64,000 bases of DNA, taken from Oscarella lobularis (Eukaryota; Porifera; Homoscleromorpha; Homosclerophorida; Oscarellidae). The notes below the pieces were generated by a model. It did no database searches. It had not been told where the DNA came from and was given only the letters and a program-made list of their open reading frames with translations. The position numbers and the translations under genes were made by a program. This document shows, piece by piece, positions 35,801-48,071 of the stretch. Where the stretch lies: NCBI RefSeq assembly GCF_947507565.1, contig NC_089175.1:3337733-3401732 (forward strand). The letters are read 5' to 3'. Within the stretch, counting starts at the first letter, position 1. Each line of letters begins with the position of its first letter.

Positions 35801-38800
35801 CTTTGACTCTGAGGAGTCCCGCCATCGATCGACCACCAATAGCTCTCGATGTGGCTCTCCGCGTCGCTGAAATTAGTCCACGACGCTTCGATGACGTCGA
35901 GAGAGGACTGATACGGACGAGTCTTGACGCTTCCTACGATCGGAGGAGTCGTATCGATTGTAATCCCGTTGGAAGAGTTGGTTGAATTGAGACCAAGTCC
36001 ATTCGTGCATCGAACGAGTACAAAGTACTTCGCTCCAGACGCAATCGAAAGAGACGAAAACGTGTGCGTCGTAGCTCCGACGGAAATCGACGCAAACGAG
36101 TAGAAATCATCCGTCAAAATACGGCTTCCTATTCCGACGTAGCACGCCTTTATTCCACTGTGATCGTCGGTGAAAAGGTCCCAATTGACGGCGAGACTCG
36201 ACGTCGTAGATTGATAGTCGACGTCCTCAGCTCCGTCGCCGTCGCGGACGACGCCCGTGACGGGAGGACTGTCGTCGTACAGCGTGCCGTCGGAGCAAAC
36301 TTTCGCCGACAAACCGGCGCGATTTCTTCCGACGACGGAAACGTAGTAGCGCAGTCCGGAGACGAAGGCGACCGCGTACGAAGCGCGCGTCTTCAGGCCG
36401 ACGTTCGTGTACGGTCGCACCTGCGTGCCGCATTCCTCCGTGCCAATAGCCCACTTGTAGTACCACATCGGGCTTTCCGCGTCCGTAAAGTCCGCCCACG
36501 ACGCGTTGAGCGCTTCACCGACAGAAATCTCTAGCATAATACTAGCAGCAGACGGAGCTTCGGGTTGAGTCACGTCCACGGTGACTCCACTCGATGATCC
36601 GGCGATTTGCAGTCCAGCGTTATTGTAGCAAATCACGGAGACGAAATATTTCTGTCCGTTCACTAGACCAACGTCGACGGAGAACGTCACGTTGGCTCCC
36701 ACGTCGGTGTAGTTCATGACGTCGGTGCCGTTCATCGTCGTTCCGATTGCCCACTCGAAATGATCGACGGAACTCTCCAAATCCTTGAATCCGTACCAGT
36801 GAGCGGCGATGTTCGTATCGGTGATTTGGTAAGCGTTTCCCGGCCGCACGATGCCGTGAATGACGACGCCGTCGACGGGCGGCGTGACGTCAATGAGAAC
36901 GCCGTCGGAATGGACGCACGTTCGAAGACGTGCGCCGTTCGTCGCGCACACTTTCGCGTAGTAGACTTGATTCTGGATGAGAGTCAATCCGTCAAAAGTG
37001 TGAGACGTTGTCGTATTGGCGACAGTGGTCAAGGCGACGGCGTCGTCATCGCCGAACGACGAACCGAGACCGACTTCCAAGAGAGCGACGTACGACTCCG
37101 GATCCTGAATCAGCGGCCACGTGAACGCCACCACGCTATTCGACGATTGATAGTCGATATCGGCCGACGGATTAGCGCCGTCCTTGACGATAACGTCCCG
37201 CGGTCTCGTCGTATCAACGAGGATGCCATTGGAGACGCTCGCCACTTTCAATCCGGCCCCGTTTACCGCCTGAACGGTGACGCAGTAGAGCGTATTATGA
37301 ATCAACGGAAGAGACTCGTTCACTTCGTACGACACGCCGACGTTCTTGTAAGAGCTCAGGAGATCGAATCCGCTGCAGTCTTGATTGTAGTTCCACTCGT
37401 AGAAATCGACGCCGCTCTGCGGATCGGCGAATCCCTCCCAGCGAAATCGAAGCGCGTCGGCGCTCGGCGAATAGGCGACGTCGGTCGAAAGAACGCACGA
37501 ATCCGGGCACAAATCGAAGACGACACCGGCTAAGGGATTCGTGTTATCCGGAGCGATGCCGTCCGACGTTCCCGTTGCCGACAGACCGGCACGACTCGTG
37601 CAGCGCACCGACGCGTAGTACGGCGTATAGAGCGTGAGATTGGTCGTCAGCGGATGAGAATAGGTCGTACTTGTCGGCGGAATTCCTTGCTCGGATATGA
37701 TTTCTTGTGAGTCGTTTTTTAGGGACCACTCGCACGATTGGAGCCCGCTCACGGACGGAAATACTCTCCACTTCGTCTTGATGCCGGTCAGGAGAACCTG
37801 ATAGTCTCGATCGACATTTTCGTCGGCCAAATCGTCTTCGAAGCGTATGTCTTTGATTTCTGTTGGGACGGGAGGAAACGCGTCGATGAGAACGCCGTCG
37901 GAGGCGACGTCTGTAAAGAGCCCGGCTTTGTTGTAGCATCTCACAACCGGTTTATATGTTTTCCCGGTTACGAGAATACCGCTTAGGCTGGTAACAGTCG
38001 CACTGCCCGTCAAGGGCACACCGCTGAAAGAAGACATGACTCTCTGACTCGCAGTGTTATACTCTTCAAAAACAGCCAATTGGCAATAGTCCAGTTGACT
38101 TTGCTCGTCCTTGAAGCCGCTCCAATTGACGTCAACTGACGTGTTGACGTGCTGATAGTCGATTTCTCCAGACAGTCCGTCTCGCACTGTGCCGGCATCA
38201 GGCGAACTGTAATCGGTGATGAATTTCGTTGACGTAATCGAACTCGTTCGAAGAGCGCCGTTCTTTATGATCAGTCTCAAGTCATACGAATATCCCGACT
38301 GAAAATTACCGTTGAGCAGAACGCGATCGTCTTGTGGAAGAGTCACGTCGATGAGGCAATCAGCCGGATTGGAACACGACGAATAGACCTGATAGCCGGC
38401 CCCATTGCAAGCCGTGTCCGTGACATTGTTGACATTCTGTAAGCACACTGTCCATCTAATCTCAATGATTCCACTCTCGGGATCGTTGCAGCCTTGCAGC
38501 CGAGCCACAAGACGACGCGTGGGCGATGTAACGTAGTCGAGTCGCGTATAATCGGACGTACTTTTCACAATCGTCAGCGTCCCCGTCACCGGATTCGTCG
38601 TATCCACTTTGACGCCGTTCGACGATCGCGTCGACGCCAATCCAGCCCGATTATAAACGCGTAGCGTTACGTAATAAATCGTATTGTGCTGCAGAGATAA
38701 ATTGATTTCGCCGAAATTGGCCTGCACCGTCACGTAGCCTCTGATATTCGTGCCCAAAGCGCTCGTACCCACCGCAATTTGATACGTATTCGTCGTTTCG

Positions 38801-41182
38801 AGTCCGCTCTCGCTGTCGTACACCGTATTGGGATCCCAATGCGCGGAGATTCGACTGTTGCTCATTTGATATGTGATGTCTGCCTGCTGATTGAGTTGTG
38901 GACGATCGCCGTCGTAAATCGTTCCGATGACGGGAGCAGTGACGTCGACGAGAATCAGAGATGAGTCGAGCGTTGATTCCGCGTTCCTGACGTTTTTCGC
39001 CGTCACTTTGATCTTATAAACGGCTCCGTTTGTCAACGTGAACTGATTGGACGCGGACACGTCCACTGTGCCGGCACTCGTCGTCGTGACCGTCTGCGGC
39101 GGAAAGACGTTCGTTTCCCCGACTGCCGTAACCAATCGCCAGTCTATAGTGACTCGATCGCACGGAACTTTGAAATTTTGGAATTTGATTTTGATTGAAT
39201 TGTTATCCGTTATCATCAAGTAGCTAACGCCGTTAGGCGCCACCTTCAGAGAGAGAAGAGTCTGGGTACCGGATTTGTAGACGAAAATCGCAGCCGTTGA
39301 TAAATCGACGCCGGTTGTCGGCTTGGGAGTGTTGCCAGGATGCACTGACACGCAATTACCTCCCGTACAGTACCTACATTCCGCTCTACCGCCTTCACAG
39401 TTCAAATCAGGATAGTCGCACTCATCTACATTGACATAGCATTGACGACTCGACGTATAATACGAGGGGAGACAATTGAATCCGTCGCAGTACGTCCCAC
39501 TGACGCACGGATTCGTGCTTACAATGTGTCTGGCGCACTCCGAAGTGAAATCGGCCCCGGCGCAGCTTCCCGCGTCGCAAACGTCGTTTCGCGTGCACGC
39601 ATTCCCGTCATTGCACGCCGTACCCGTCGCGTCATTCGTCCACGACGAAGCGCTGTTGCCGAAATTGCAGTGCTGGCACTGATTCAGCGGATTCTCCGCG
39701 TTGTTGTCGTAGCACGTGGCGCCGATTTGACAGCCGCAAGTATTGGAATTCGACAAGCAGCCGCTCGTTATTTTACAAGTGCTCGATCCGTCGCACGCTT
39801 GACAGGGCAACGAGCATTGGCCGGGTATCGTCGTGCCAACGCACTGGCCGCCCGACGTACATTTATCGGAATACGTACACAAGTCACCATCGTTGCAGAG
39901 GGTGTTGGTCAGAGGCGTCCATTGGACAGTAGACGTATCGGGTTTGCACGCCTGTAAGAGACAACAGATCCTTGAGTACTATATCTTTTTGTGAAGAGGT
40001 TGTTGTACCTGACACTGTGAAAACTGGCTGTCCGGATGTTTTTCATCTCTGTTTCGGCATTGACTGTCTATGAGGCAGTGGCCTGAGTTCAGCGTGCATC
40101 CGGCTCCGTTGCACGTTTCGCAGCTCTGGCACGTGAACGCCGTTCCGCTGCAGACGCCGTCCTTGCACTGGTCGTCTTTTGTGCACGCTCGCGTGTCGTC
40201 GCACGATCCGCCCGAAACGTCCGTCCACGCGTATTGCGAGGCAAGCTTGCTGCATTCCTACGACCCAAAATAAGACACGCAATTTACGGTATTTACGAAA
40301 CAGAACTACCTCACACCCGCCGTTGCCTGTTGAAGATCGTCTCGCCCCGTTGGCGTAGCAAGTGCCGTCGATCAGACAGGCTTTACTGTTGTCAGCGCAA
40401 GCATTCGAATTGACAGGTGTAGGACATTCATTGCTAAAAAGTAGCACTCGCGTTATCTCAGCTAAATTACCGTTTCCATTTACCTGTAGTAGCAGAAATA
40501 GATTTTGTGATTTGAACCGCCCGCGTTATAAGGCGCAACTCCCGACACAGAGTTCGCGTTATTCGTGTCTTCATCGTTCCAATGGTGCCACTGCTGTTGA
40601 ACTTGCATTCCATCAACATTCTGACAAACGCTACTGGCAGCAATAAGGATAAACGGACGGTTTGTTGGTAAGAAGATGGGATTCGAAGCAGCGCCGTCGT
40701 TCCTGCAGCAAAATTCTATCGCTGTATTATGATCGTACGCGCCGTCCGGTAAAGTGCCTTCGTTTCTGTTCAGATTGTTAGTGTTTTCATCGTCCCAATA
40801 GACTCTGCCTCCACTGAAACCGGACGGACAGGCTCCACCGTATCTAAAAATGCAGTACGAGCCCGCGGGCCATCGATGGTCAACGTCATTGTTCCCATTC
40901 GACGTCTTTATGCAGAACTCCCACTGCATGACGTAGTGACTGTTAGCAATGTGCCCGGCGAGATTGTACGACGAACTCTGCGTATCGATCGGGCCATCGT
41001 CTTCCGTGTCGTGCAAGCGCAAGCCTTCTTGCCACGTCGAGTCTGACCCACTCGGACAACCGCTGTCCGTTTTGACCAGTCCGAACGTTCCTTTTGGCCA
41101 CACAATTGTCGGACAGGAACCGCTGACGACAGCGCTTCGCTCCGCAATAGCGAAGAATATAAGAACGAGAATTCCTACAGTT
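32833..41182 (-). CDS. Giant secreted ApeC-domain protein with ~19 fibronectin-III-like repeats
   Basis: Visible exons (minus): 41182-40484 (signal peptide region and ApeC domain), 40433-40310 and 40257-40009 (Cys-rich), 39951-32833, one 7,119-nt exon. The exon with the start ATG is upstream and not identified; the product is over 2,700 aa. The ApeC (apextrin C-terminal) domain is full length: WPKGTFGLVKTDSGCP, WEFCIKT, GSYCIFRYGGACPSGF, WDDENTNN, LPDGAYDHNTAIEFCCR, CQNVDGMQVQQQWHHWNDED, KIYFCYY. The Cys-rich part has CNDGDLCTYSDKC / CNDGNACTRNDVC-type motifs. The rest is about 19 repeats of about 100 residues, each with D.T.P..G.V.DG, W.GF.D.ESGI..Y.W.IGT and YY..V.A.N.AGL...SDG. It ends SCVSLFNP with no membrane segment, so secreted. 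ApeC proteins of other invertebrates bind bacterial wall components (family knowledge); a recognition role here is inference. Confidence 0.88.
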
Positions 41183-42686
41183 CTATAGAAAAAAAAAAGA
41201 AGAAGCTAGGTTAGTTTACGAGATATCTGAATCATTTATGTATGTATTTATTTATTTATTTTGACGTAAGCCATGCGCGAGAAACAGACTGACCGACTGA
41301 CAGACTGACTGTTCTCATTTTACGTTGAAATCGCTTTGATGCATCCACGCGTCGACTATCTTAGCGCATTCCTATCCCGACCCCTGGCCTGTATAAATGG
41401 TGGTTTCGAACCAACTATAAACAGACCACAACACGCGATTCAAATCGTGGGAGAGAACGCTTTGCTAGCTAATCAAATCAGTGACTAGATTGAAGCGGTT
41501 GCTCCTTGGTAACCAGACTATCCTGTGACAGGAGATCCCCTAGATCCCCTCGCAGGATATCACTCCGATCCAGATCTTCTTCAGATAGATGAGAAGTGTC
41601 GAGAGTTAAAGGAGACCAAAGCCAGCGCCAGGAAGCGCACGACTACTATTATCAAGTTTTAGCAGGCCAGAATCGGTTTTATCCAGTACATGCCTTCCAA
41701 GTACAAATCATACCTTGGCCTCATGTCCGAGACGCTCTCGCCGCCCTCCTTCAATCGAAGCGCCTAGAAAACAACGGTGAATCAATGCTAGGAAAGATCT
41801 TGACGCTTTACCGACTGGCAGTGTAAGAAGAAACTGTGTGACGTGATGTCCACGCGCCTATATACGCGTATGTAGATAATAGAGGGCCGGAAGAGATTGA
41901 TGACCCCGGCTGGGTGCAGAGTCGCGGGGTTCAACGTCAATTCAATTGTGGAGTTGTGTCAACATGCACCCCCGCAAACGACTCGAAGAGATCAAGACGG
42001 CGATCGAAAGCGGCACTCACTCTTAGTACTTGACGTCATGAATATGCAAAGAGCTGCCCAAGTTCACCTTCTAAGGCGTTGCGAGGGTAAAGAAAAGCGA
42101 CCGTTTTCACGTCGTCCCAGGCTCTCTACACCTTGCTCGATTTGTCCATGGGTGCTCGTCACGCCCTGTGGCGCCTCGCAGTTTCAAGAAACGACTTGCT
42201 TAATGACGTTGGTTGCGAAGCAGCTTTTCGTTGCATCTATCTCGCTTCGTACGAACATCCCTTGCGCCATTTCTTGACGTCAATTGCTATTGGAGTGGCA
42301 GCCGAACACCGATCAAAGCGGTTCGCGTTCTCTGCTGCACGCGGCGACACGCATCGACGAACACATCTGCAACGACATACGGGGAGTTACGTTAGTAAAT
42401 ACCAAGCGTCATTTTTTTATCAAAGCACTTCAATAGTTATTCGCATGAATTTTCCAGCCACTTATTTTGAAATACAATCGTTGTTTTCTTCTTGAACGTG
42501 ACTCATAATTACACTTGGTAAACATGCTCACTACACAGTCAATTACTTACCAACACTGAACTGACTTGAACAGAAAAAAATGCTGCAGAAAATACCGTAA
42601 AAATATGGTACACACAAACTCCTCTAAATTGTTGTTGCTAGTTGAAAAGGCGATCAAAGAGTATTGCATCAGCCAGTGATCGACTC
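41183..42686. other. Upstream flank of the ApeC/FN3 gene
   Basis: Should hold the first exon and promoter of the ApeC gene; I could not place the start codon. The sequence from 41,265 to 42,530 is duplicated at 31,225-32,560. A spacer-type module near 42,235-42,390 recurs across the array. Confidence 0.45.
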
Positions 42687-43709
42687 CTACTCGTTCAGGT
42701 ACATAGCCAACTCGAAGAGATGAAACTGAAACTGTTCGGCCCCCTGATGCCTGCACACTTTGAAATGAAGACCGTGACTGGGCTTCAATTTTTCATTGTA
42801 CTCATGTGTCAATGAATTCGTGCCAACATATGCAATTCCAGTCGTAGAATTGGGATGAATTTCAAAGCGAATGTTCCAGTTACTACTAGCCGAAGTGATT
42901 GCGCCACTCTGTTCGCCGAGTACACAGTGGCTAACTGAATCGGTGCCGCCGTAGGCTCTGATATCGCCTTGATCCGAGGTCCAAAGGCCAACGCAGTACG
43001 TGCCGTCACATATTTGAAAAATGGGATCGCTGTCAAGGACACCACTCGGGTACGTTAAGAAGAAGAGTAGCTGAATAACGTAGGCTTTATCGTCGTGTAG
43101 AACTCCAGCTTCAATCAAATCGACCTTTGTCGAAACAAAATGCATGCGTCATGTCTATATTATTATCTGCGTGTGCATGCATGTGCTACTGACTATATAG
43201 CTTACTTTAAACAGCACACCGTAAAGCGTTGATCCAACAGTGAAATCGATTGCTTGCGCGGACACCGAGGATGGAGTCTCCGTAAAATTCGCGTGCGTTT
43301 GGAGCCAAAGAGGAGACATGTAACGGTACAAAAGTAGGGCGGAACTTGCAACGCTCTATATATGCAAGCCGAAGTGTTCGAGCTCATTTGAATAAACGCA
43401 TAAAGGAGGAGTCGACCTTACCTGGGTGGATGACGCAGACGTTGGAACGTCCGTCTAAAACGAAACATATTTTTAGAGTCACGGCCCCGGCCACGTAACC
43501 GTTACCGTTTCTCCGTCGCTGTTTGCGCCGGCTCCCGCTTGCCGAAGCCGAATGTAGTCGTCATAAGGAAGGCACACAGTGGGCCCCGAAGATGGTACGA
43601 CTAAAACGGAAGAACGATCGCCTCCTGTGCACTCGTCCGATGCAGACCCCCGCCGGAAACATGAAATAATGACCACTAGCAGTAGGGCCGGAAAACGTGA
43701 AGACATCAT
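42687..43709 (-). CDS. Small secreted array protein, copy F (second subgroup)
   Basis: Exons 43709-43506, 43454-43422, 43355-43206, 43124-42687; phase 0; about 274 aa (an in-frame ATG at 43,727 would add six residues). Founder-type member of the F-J subgroup: exon 1 reads DECTGGDRSSVLVVPSSG and DDYIRLRQ, the linker is only TDVPTSASSTQ, and the main domain starts VDLIEAGVLHDDKAYVIQL with QICDGTYCVGLW, loop WTSDQGDIRAYGGTDSVSHC and the end FHLFELAMYLNE. A strong TATA (cctatatatag) lies at 43,775-43,785. Secreted; function unknown. Confidence 0.86.
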
Positions 43710-43727
43710 CGACGAAAATGCTTGCAA

Positions 43728-44660
43728 ACGCGGAACCGCCAGGAAGACAAAGGTAAAGAAGGACGCGAGTAGGGCCTATATATAGACTAACCCGTATGCT
43801 TGGGAATTGCTCCGGTAAAAAGAAGCTACTATGTAGACCTGGTCTATACATGCTTTTCGATCGGCCAACATAATTCTATGCTTATTCAGCAAAAGACCTA
43901 GCGAGCTGTTCTGCTTCTACATCATGTACTGCGGTGTAGTGTACATCCATCGAAGCCATACATGTATACTATCGAGAACGCGTGCTCGACTTCAAATATA
44001 ATAAATAAGTATTCCACGGATCGAGGTCTGGGGTTCTGAATCGAGAGTAGGCGGAGAAAAGAGAAGAGCCTGTCGATTTGCGTTCTACGCTATCTCCTCG
44101 TCCCATTTCGTGGCTTCGATCGCTTCTGTAGACATTGGGAGACTGGAAAAAGCAGTCGAACATCGATGCAAGAGATCTGCGTTCTCTGTAAGCATCGAGA
44201 AGCAAACCCTTGGCTACGACATACGGGGAGTTACTAAACATGACTTCATGAAGGAGAACAGACGCAAATCGCATAACGTTGCAAGGCTAGGGTCTTCGTC
44301 TCCCCCTGAGCAGTATCCAAAGCATCATTAGCGGGCAATCTAAAACAAGAGATTGATCCTATGTTGTAAATACCGGTAGTGGCTACAGATTTCTGGCTGG
44401 CTGCGCGTCTAATACCCTTGAGAAAGAAGTGAAAGGCTCTTTATCGTGGAAACATAGAGAGGAGGCCACTGTGTACAGAATAACACGTTACGAGATGCGA
44501 GGAGTTACGTGACGTGCGTCATTTATTTTGAAATGCCATTTGTTATCGATTTCTGACGCTGACGAAAACTATCGCCGTCTAATAGTCTGTCTATTACACA
44601 CAACGTTTTCTAAGTTGTTGCTGCTGGTTGAAACGGCGAGCAAACGCTGTTGGTTGACTC
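43728..44660. other. Spacer between copies F and G
   Basis: Contains a spacer module near 44,090-44,260 (acatacggggagtt) shared with 32,290-32,440 and 42,235-42,390. No gene. Confidence 0.5.
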
Positions 44661-45650
44661 TTATTCGTTCAAATAGACAGCCAGCTCGAAGAGATTAAAC
44701 TGAAATATTTCGTCATCGTGATCTCTACAGACTTTGAAATAAAGGCCTCGACTGGGCTTCAAATTTTCACTGTACTCCAATGTCAATGATGCTGTGCTAA
44801 CGTATGCAATTCCATTCGTAGAATTAGGATGAATTTCAAGGCGAATATTCCAGTTGCTACTAGCTTGTGGTGCACCGATAGGGGTACCCTCGTCGACCCT
44901 TACACAGTGGCTAACTGAATCATTGCTGCCATAAGCTCGGACTAGATTTTGATTCCAGATCCAAAGCCCAACGCAATAATTGCCGTCGCATATTTGAAAA
45001 ATGGGATCGCTGTCATCGCCACTCGCATCAGTCGGGAACGTTAGGAAGAGGCCAAGCTGAATTGCGTACGCTTTATCGTCGTGAAGAACACCAGCATCAA
45101 TCAAATTGATCTTTATATCAATTAAAATGCTCAGTCTATCTTACAACGACTGCGCAAACCAGCTTACTTTAAACAACACATTCTTAGTCGTTGATCCCGA
45201 TGCTATGGCAGCAAAATCTATATTTTGCGCTGACACCGAATTAAGATGGAGTCTCCGTAAAATTCGCGTGCGTTTGGAGCCAAAGAGGAGACATGTAACG
45301 GTACAACAGTAGCGGCGAAGAAACGCTCTACGGTTTCATAGGCGTATACAGACTAATAGGATCAAGAAAAAGGATGTTTATACCTCGACTGATGACGAAG
45401 ATGCATTTCCCTGAAGCTGAACAATTAAATGGCAGAGTCGGGGTAACACCTGGACGTAACTTACCGTTTTTCCGTCGCTGACTGAGGCTGCCTCTTGCCG
45501 AAGTTGAATGAACACGTCAATTGGAAGGCACACAGTGGGTCCCGATGACGGTACAACTAAAACGGAAGAACGATTGTCACCTGCGCACTCGTCCGATGCA
45601 GACCCAAACAAGAAACTTGACACAATGACCAACAGAAGCAAGGGCGTCAT
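44661..45650 (-). pseudogene. Small secreted array protein, copy G, disrupted in exon 3
   Basis: Exons 45650-45465, 45410-45384 (linker reduced and changed to GNASSSSVE), 45327-45168, 45110-44661. Exons 1 and 4 are fully open and carry the family blocks (QICDGNYCVGLWIW, NWNIRLEIHPNSTNGIAYV, FNLFELAVYLNE). Exon 3 has an extra 4 bp near 45,240 (gaattaag versus gaag in sisters), which puts TAA right after the ETPS motif. Probably a recent pseudogene, unless exon 3 is skipped: skipping would keep phase 0 between exons 2 and 4. Confidence 0.78.
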
Positions 45651-46112
45651 TTTTTAGTTCAGAAACGTTAAGATTAGGAAGCTTCAGGAACTTCGAATCG
45701 TTACGGCGGAAGCTTCGGAGAAGATTTATAGCACTCTAATTTAGGTCCCGTGCATCCGATCAGTGATACATAATAGAAGAAAGCGATTCCTAGCGACGAG
45801 AGATGGGTAGAAAATTGCGATGACCAACAGAAGCAAGGGCATCCTTCTTCAGTCAAAAATCGCGAAGAAGCTTCAGAAAACTCGAGTCTTTACGGCGGAA
45901 TTATATTTTATAGACTAGCACTCTAATTTACTATTACTAGTAGGTCCCGGGAAATACGACTAATACCTAAATACATAGAAATTCGACAACATGATGTGAT
46001 TACGTAATGACGCTAACGTAAATAGAAACTGATAAACATGCGCACAAACTTCTTCACTGTGTTGCTGCTATACTGTACTTGAAACGGTGAGCAAAGGGTG
46101 TTGCGTTGACTC
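45651..46112. other. Spacer between G and H with a partial repeat of the G promoter
   Basis: 45,820-45,960 repeats parts of 45,620-45,740 (gaccaacagaagcaagggc...ttcagaaa...acggcgga), a short local duplication. No gene. Confidence 0.55.
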
Positions 46113-47097
46113 CTATTCGTTCAAACGCACAACCAGCTCAAACAGATGAAATTGATACCGTTCATTAGTGTCTTCTCTACACACTTTGAAATGAAGACCT
46201 CGACTGGGCTTCAACTTTGTTTGGTACTCATATGCCAATGAACTTGTGCTCACGTAGACTATTCCAGTCGTAGAATTGGGATGAATTTCAAGGCGCAAAT
46301 TCCAGTTACTACTAGATTGTGGCGCAGAGATGGGGCTACTGTCTTCGTCGCCTATACAGTGGCTGAAAGAATCCCTGCCGCTGTAGGCTGTGACAACATT
46401 CTGATCCGAGGTATAAATGCCAACGCAGTTATTTCCGTCACATATATGAAAACTTGGATCGCTGTCATAGCCACTCGGGTACGTTAAAAAGAGGGCCAGC
46501 TGAATTATGTACGCTTTATCGTCGTGTAGAAGTCCAGCTTCAAACAAATTCACCTTTGACACGCAGAACATCAAAAATACCTCAGTCTATACTGTATCGC
46601 ATAACAAGTGAAAACAAGCTTACTCTAAACAGCACACCGCGAAGCCGTAATCCCGAGTCACTGAATTCGATTGCTTGCGCGGACACCGAAGATGGAGTCT
46701 CCGTGAAATTCGCGTGCGTTTGGAGCCAAAGAGGAGACATGTAACGGTACAACAGTAGCGACAGAGAAACGCTCTATGATTCGATAGGCGTATGTATATA
46801 CAGTAGGGTCAACGAAAAGGATGTGTTACCTGGATTGATGACGCAGATGTTGGAGGAAGGGCCTGAAAAAAACATATGACTCATTCCTATATAGTGGTAA
46901 CACCCAACGAAACTTGCCGTTTCTCCGTTGCTGACTACGTCTGCCGCTGTCTCTTGTCGAAGTTGAATGTAGTCGTCAAGTGGAAGGCACACAGTGGGTC
47001 CCGATGACGGTGCAACAACAACGGAAGAACGAGCGCACTCGTCCGATGAAGACCCCAGCAGGAGACTTGAAATGACCAATAGAAGCAGGGACGTCAT
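46113..47097 (-). CDS. Small secreted array protein, copy H
   Basis: Exons 47097-46918, 46862-46830, 46773-46624, 46553-46113; all phase 0; 804 nt, 267 aa. The signal peptide MTSLLLLVISSLLLGSSS is followed by a shortened Cys segment (DECARSSVVVAP). The linker starts directly with ALPPTSASSIQ. The main-domain loop is YTSDQNVVTAYSGRDSFSHC and the end FHLFELVVRLNE. Intron 1 begins with GC (ACG|GCAAGT), a GC-AG intron. A partial copy of its exons 1-2 lies at 54,563-54,800. Confidence 0.85.
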
Positions 47098-48071
47098 TTT
47101 TCAGTCAAAAGAACGGGAGCTTCAGAAAATCTATCGGTTGCGACGAAGCGAAGCCCAGGGCGGATAACAATTTAGGTCCCGGGTGAGGAAATGAATATAC
47201 ATGATTAGGCACAGACATCCTAATTATCTTATTACAGTAAGTATGGCTTTGAAGACGCGTTCAGATCAGATCGAATATAGGACCCCAGTTCGGTTTCAGT
47301 TACGAAGCAGTTGTGTATTCTCCGAGTTTGTACCTTTTCATGCTTTAATTGTGCATGGATCTCTCGCGTACGTCCCTTGGAGGAGCGCGGAAAGCGATCC
47401 GTTCGCGCTGACTTCAGCGGAACATATGGGTTTGCGACATGCAACCGTGCGACTCAAACGCGGAGAAAGCGATTTCCGCGACGGCCGATGGGTAGAAAAT
47501 TGTGATTTGACGTCAGGAAAAGAAAAAGACGTCCGGCTGACTGTGAAAAAATCAAAAGTTTGATGGTCATGAAATTTTGCTTTACATTTGGATTCGCTTT
47601 ATTGCCCTCCACCAATCGCTTGCTCACTAAAGCGTTTAACGACTGCCCACTCACCTCGCAAATATTTTATTTTAATTGGTCACGTGATTAACTCAAGAAA
47701 TCTCCTAAGAATAGACGAGGCCATGGAAGACGATCAGGAAAACACCCTGAAGATATTTCTATACAGAAATCCGTCGCCCCCATGCATATAAGGCAATGTG
47801 AGAGTTTCTGCCTGAGTTTAATCCAGGCTGCTATACGATTTCATATGCAGCAGATACCAAGGATTTTGCTCATCTTTTGGTTATAGCGAGATTACACTGA
47901 GCAAGAAAAAAGAGAACTTACAGAACATGCCCACTACACAGTCAACGAGCTATAGTACTAAAGCTAACTTGAAACAAAAACTGCTGCAAACTGATACACA
48001 ACATTTCTGATATGTTGTTGCTATAGTCAGTTGAAACGACGAGCAAAAGGGCATTGTATTGGAAGTGTTTT
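47098..48071. other. Spacer between H and I holding an MRE11 5' fragment
   Basis: 47,230-47,790 is described separately; the remainder (47,800-48,071) is 3' flank of copy I with no gene. Confidence 0.55.
47250..47790 (+). pseudogene. MRE11 5' flank plus exon 1 fragment, copy 1
   Basis: Matches the 5' flank of MRE11 (about 57,000-57,470) and its exon 1: an ATG at 47,722 reads [13 protein letters not shown], versus [13 protein letters not shown] in the real gene; similarity ends right after exon 1. A non-functional duplicate. Confidence 0.85.

Noticed and set aside
34366-37533. Long plus-strand open frames opposite the FN3 repeats (e.g. 36,760-37,533)
   Set aside because: Antisense shadows of the minus-strand 7.1-kb exon: Arg/Val/Asp-rich, no domain, no start context, and they follow its codon bias.
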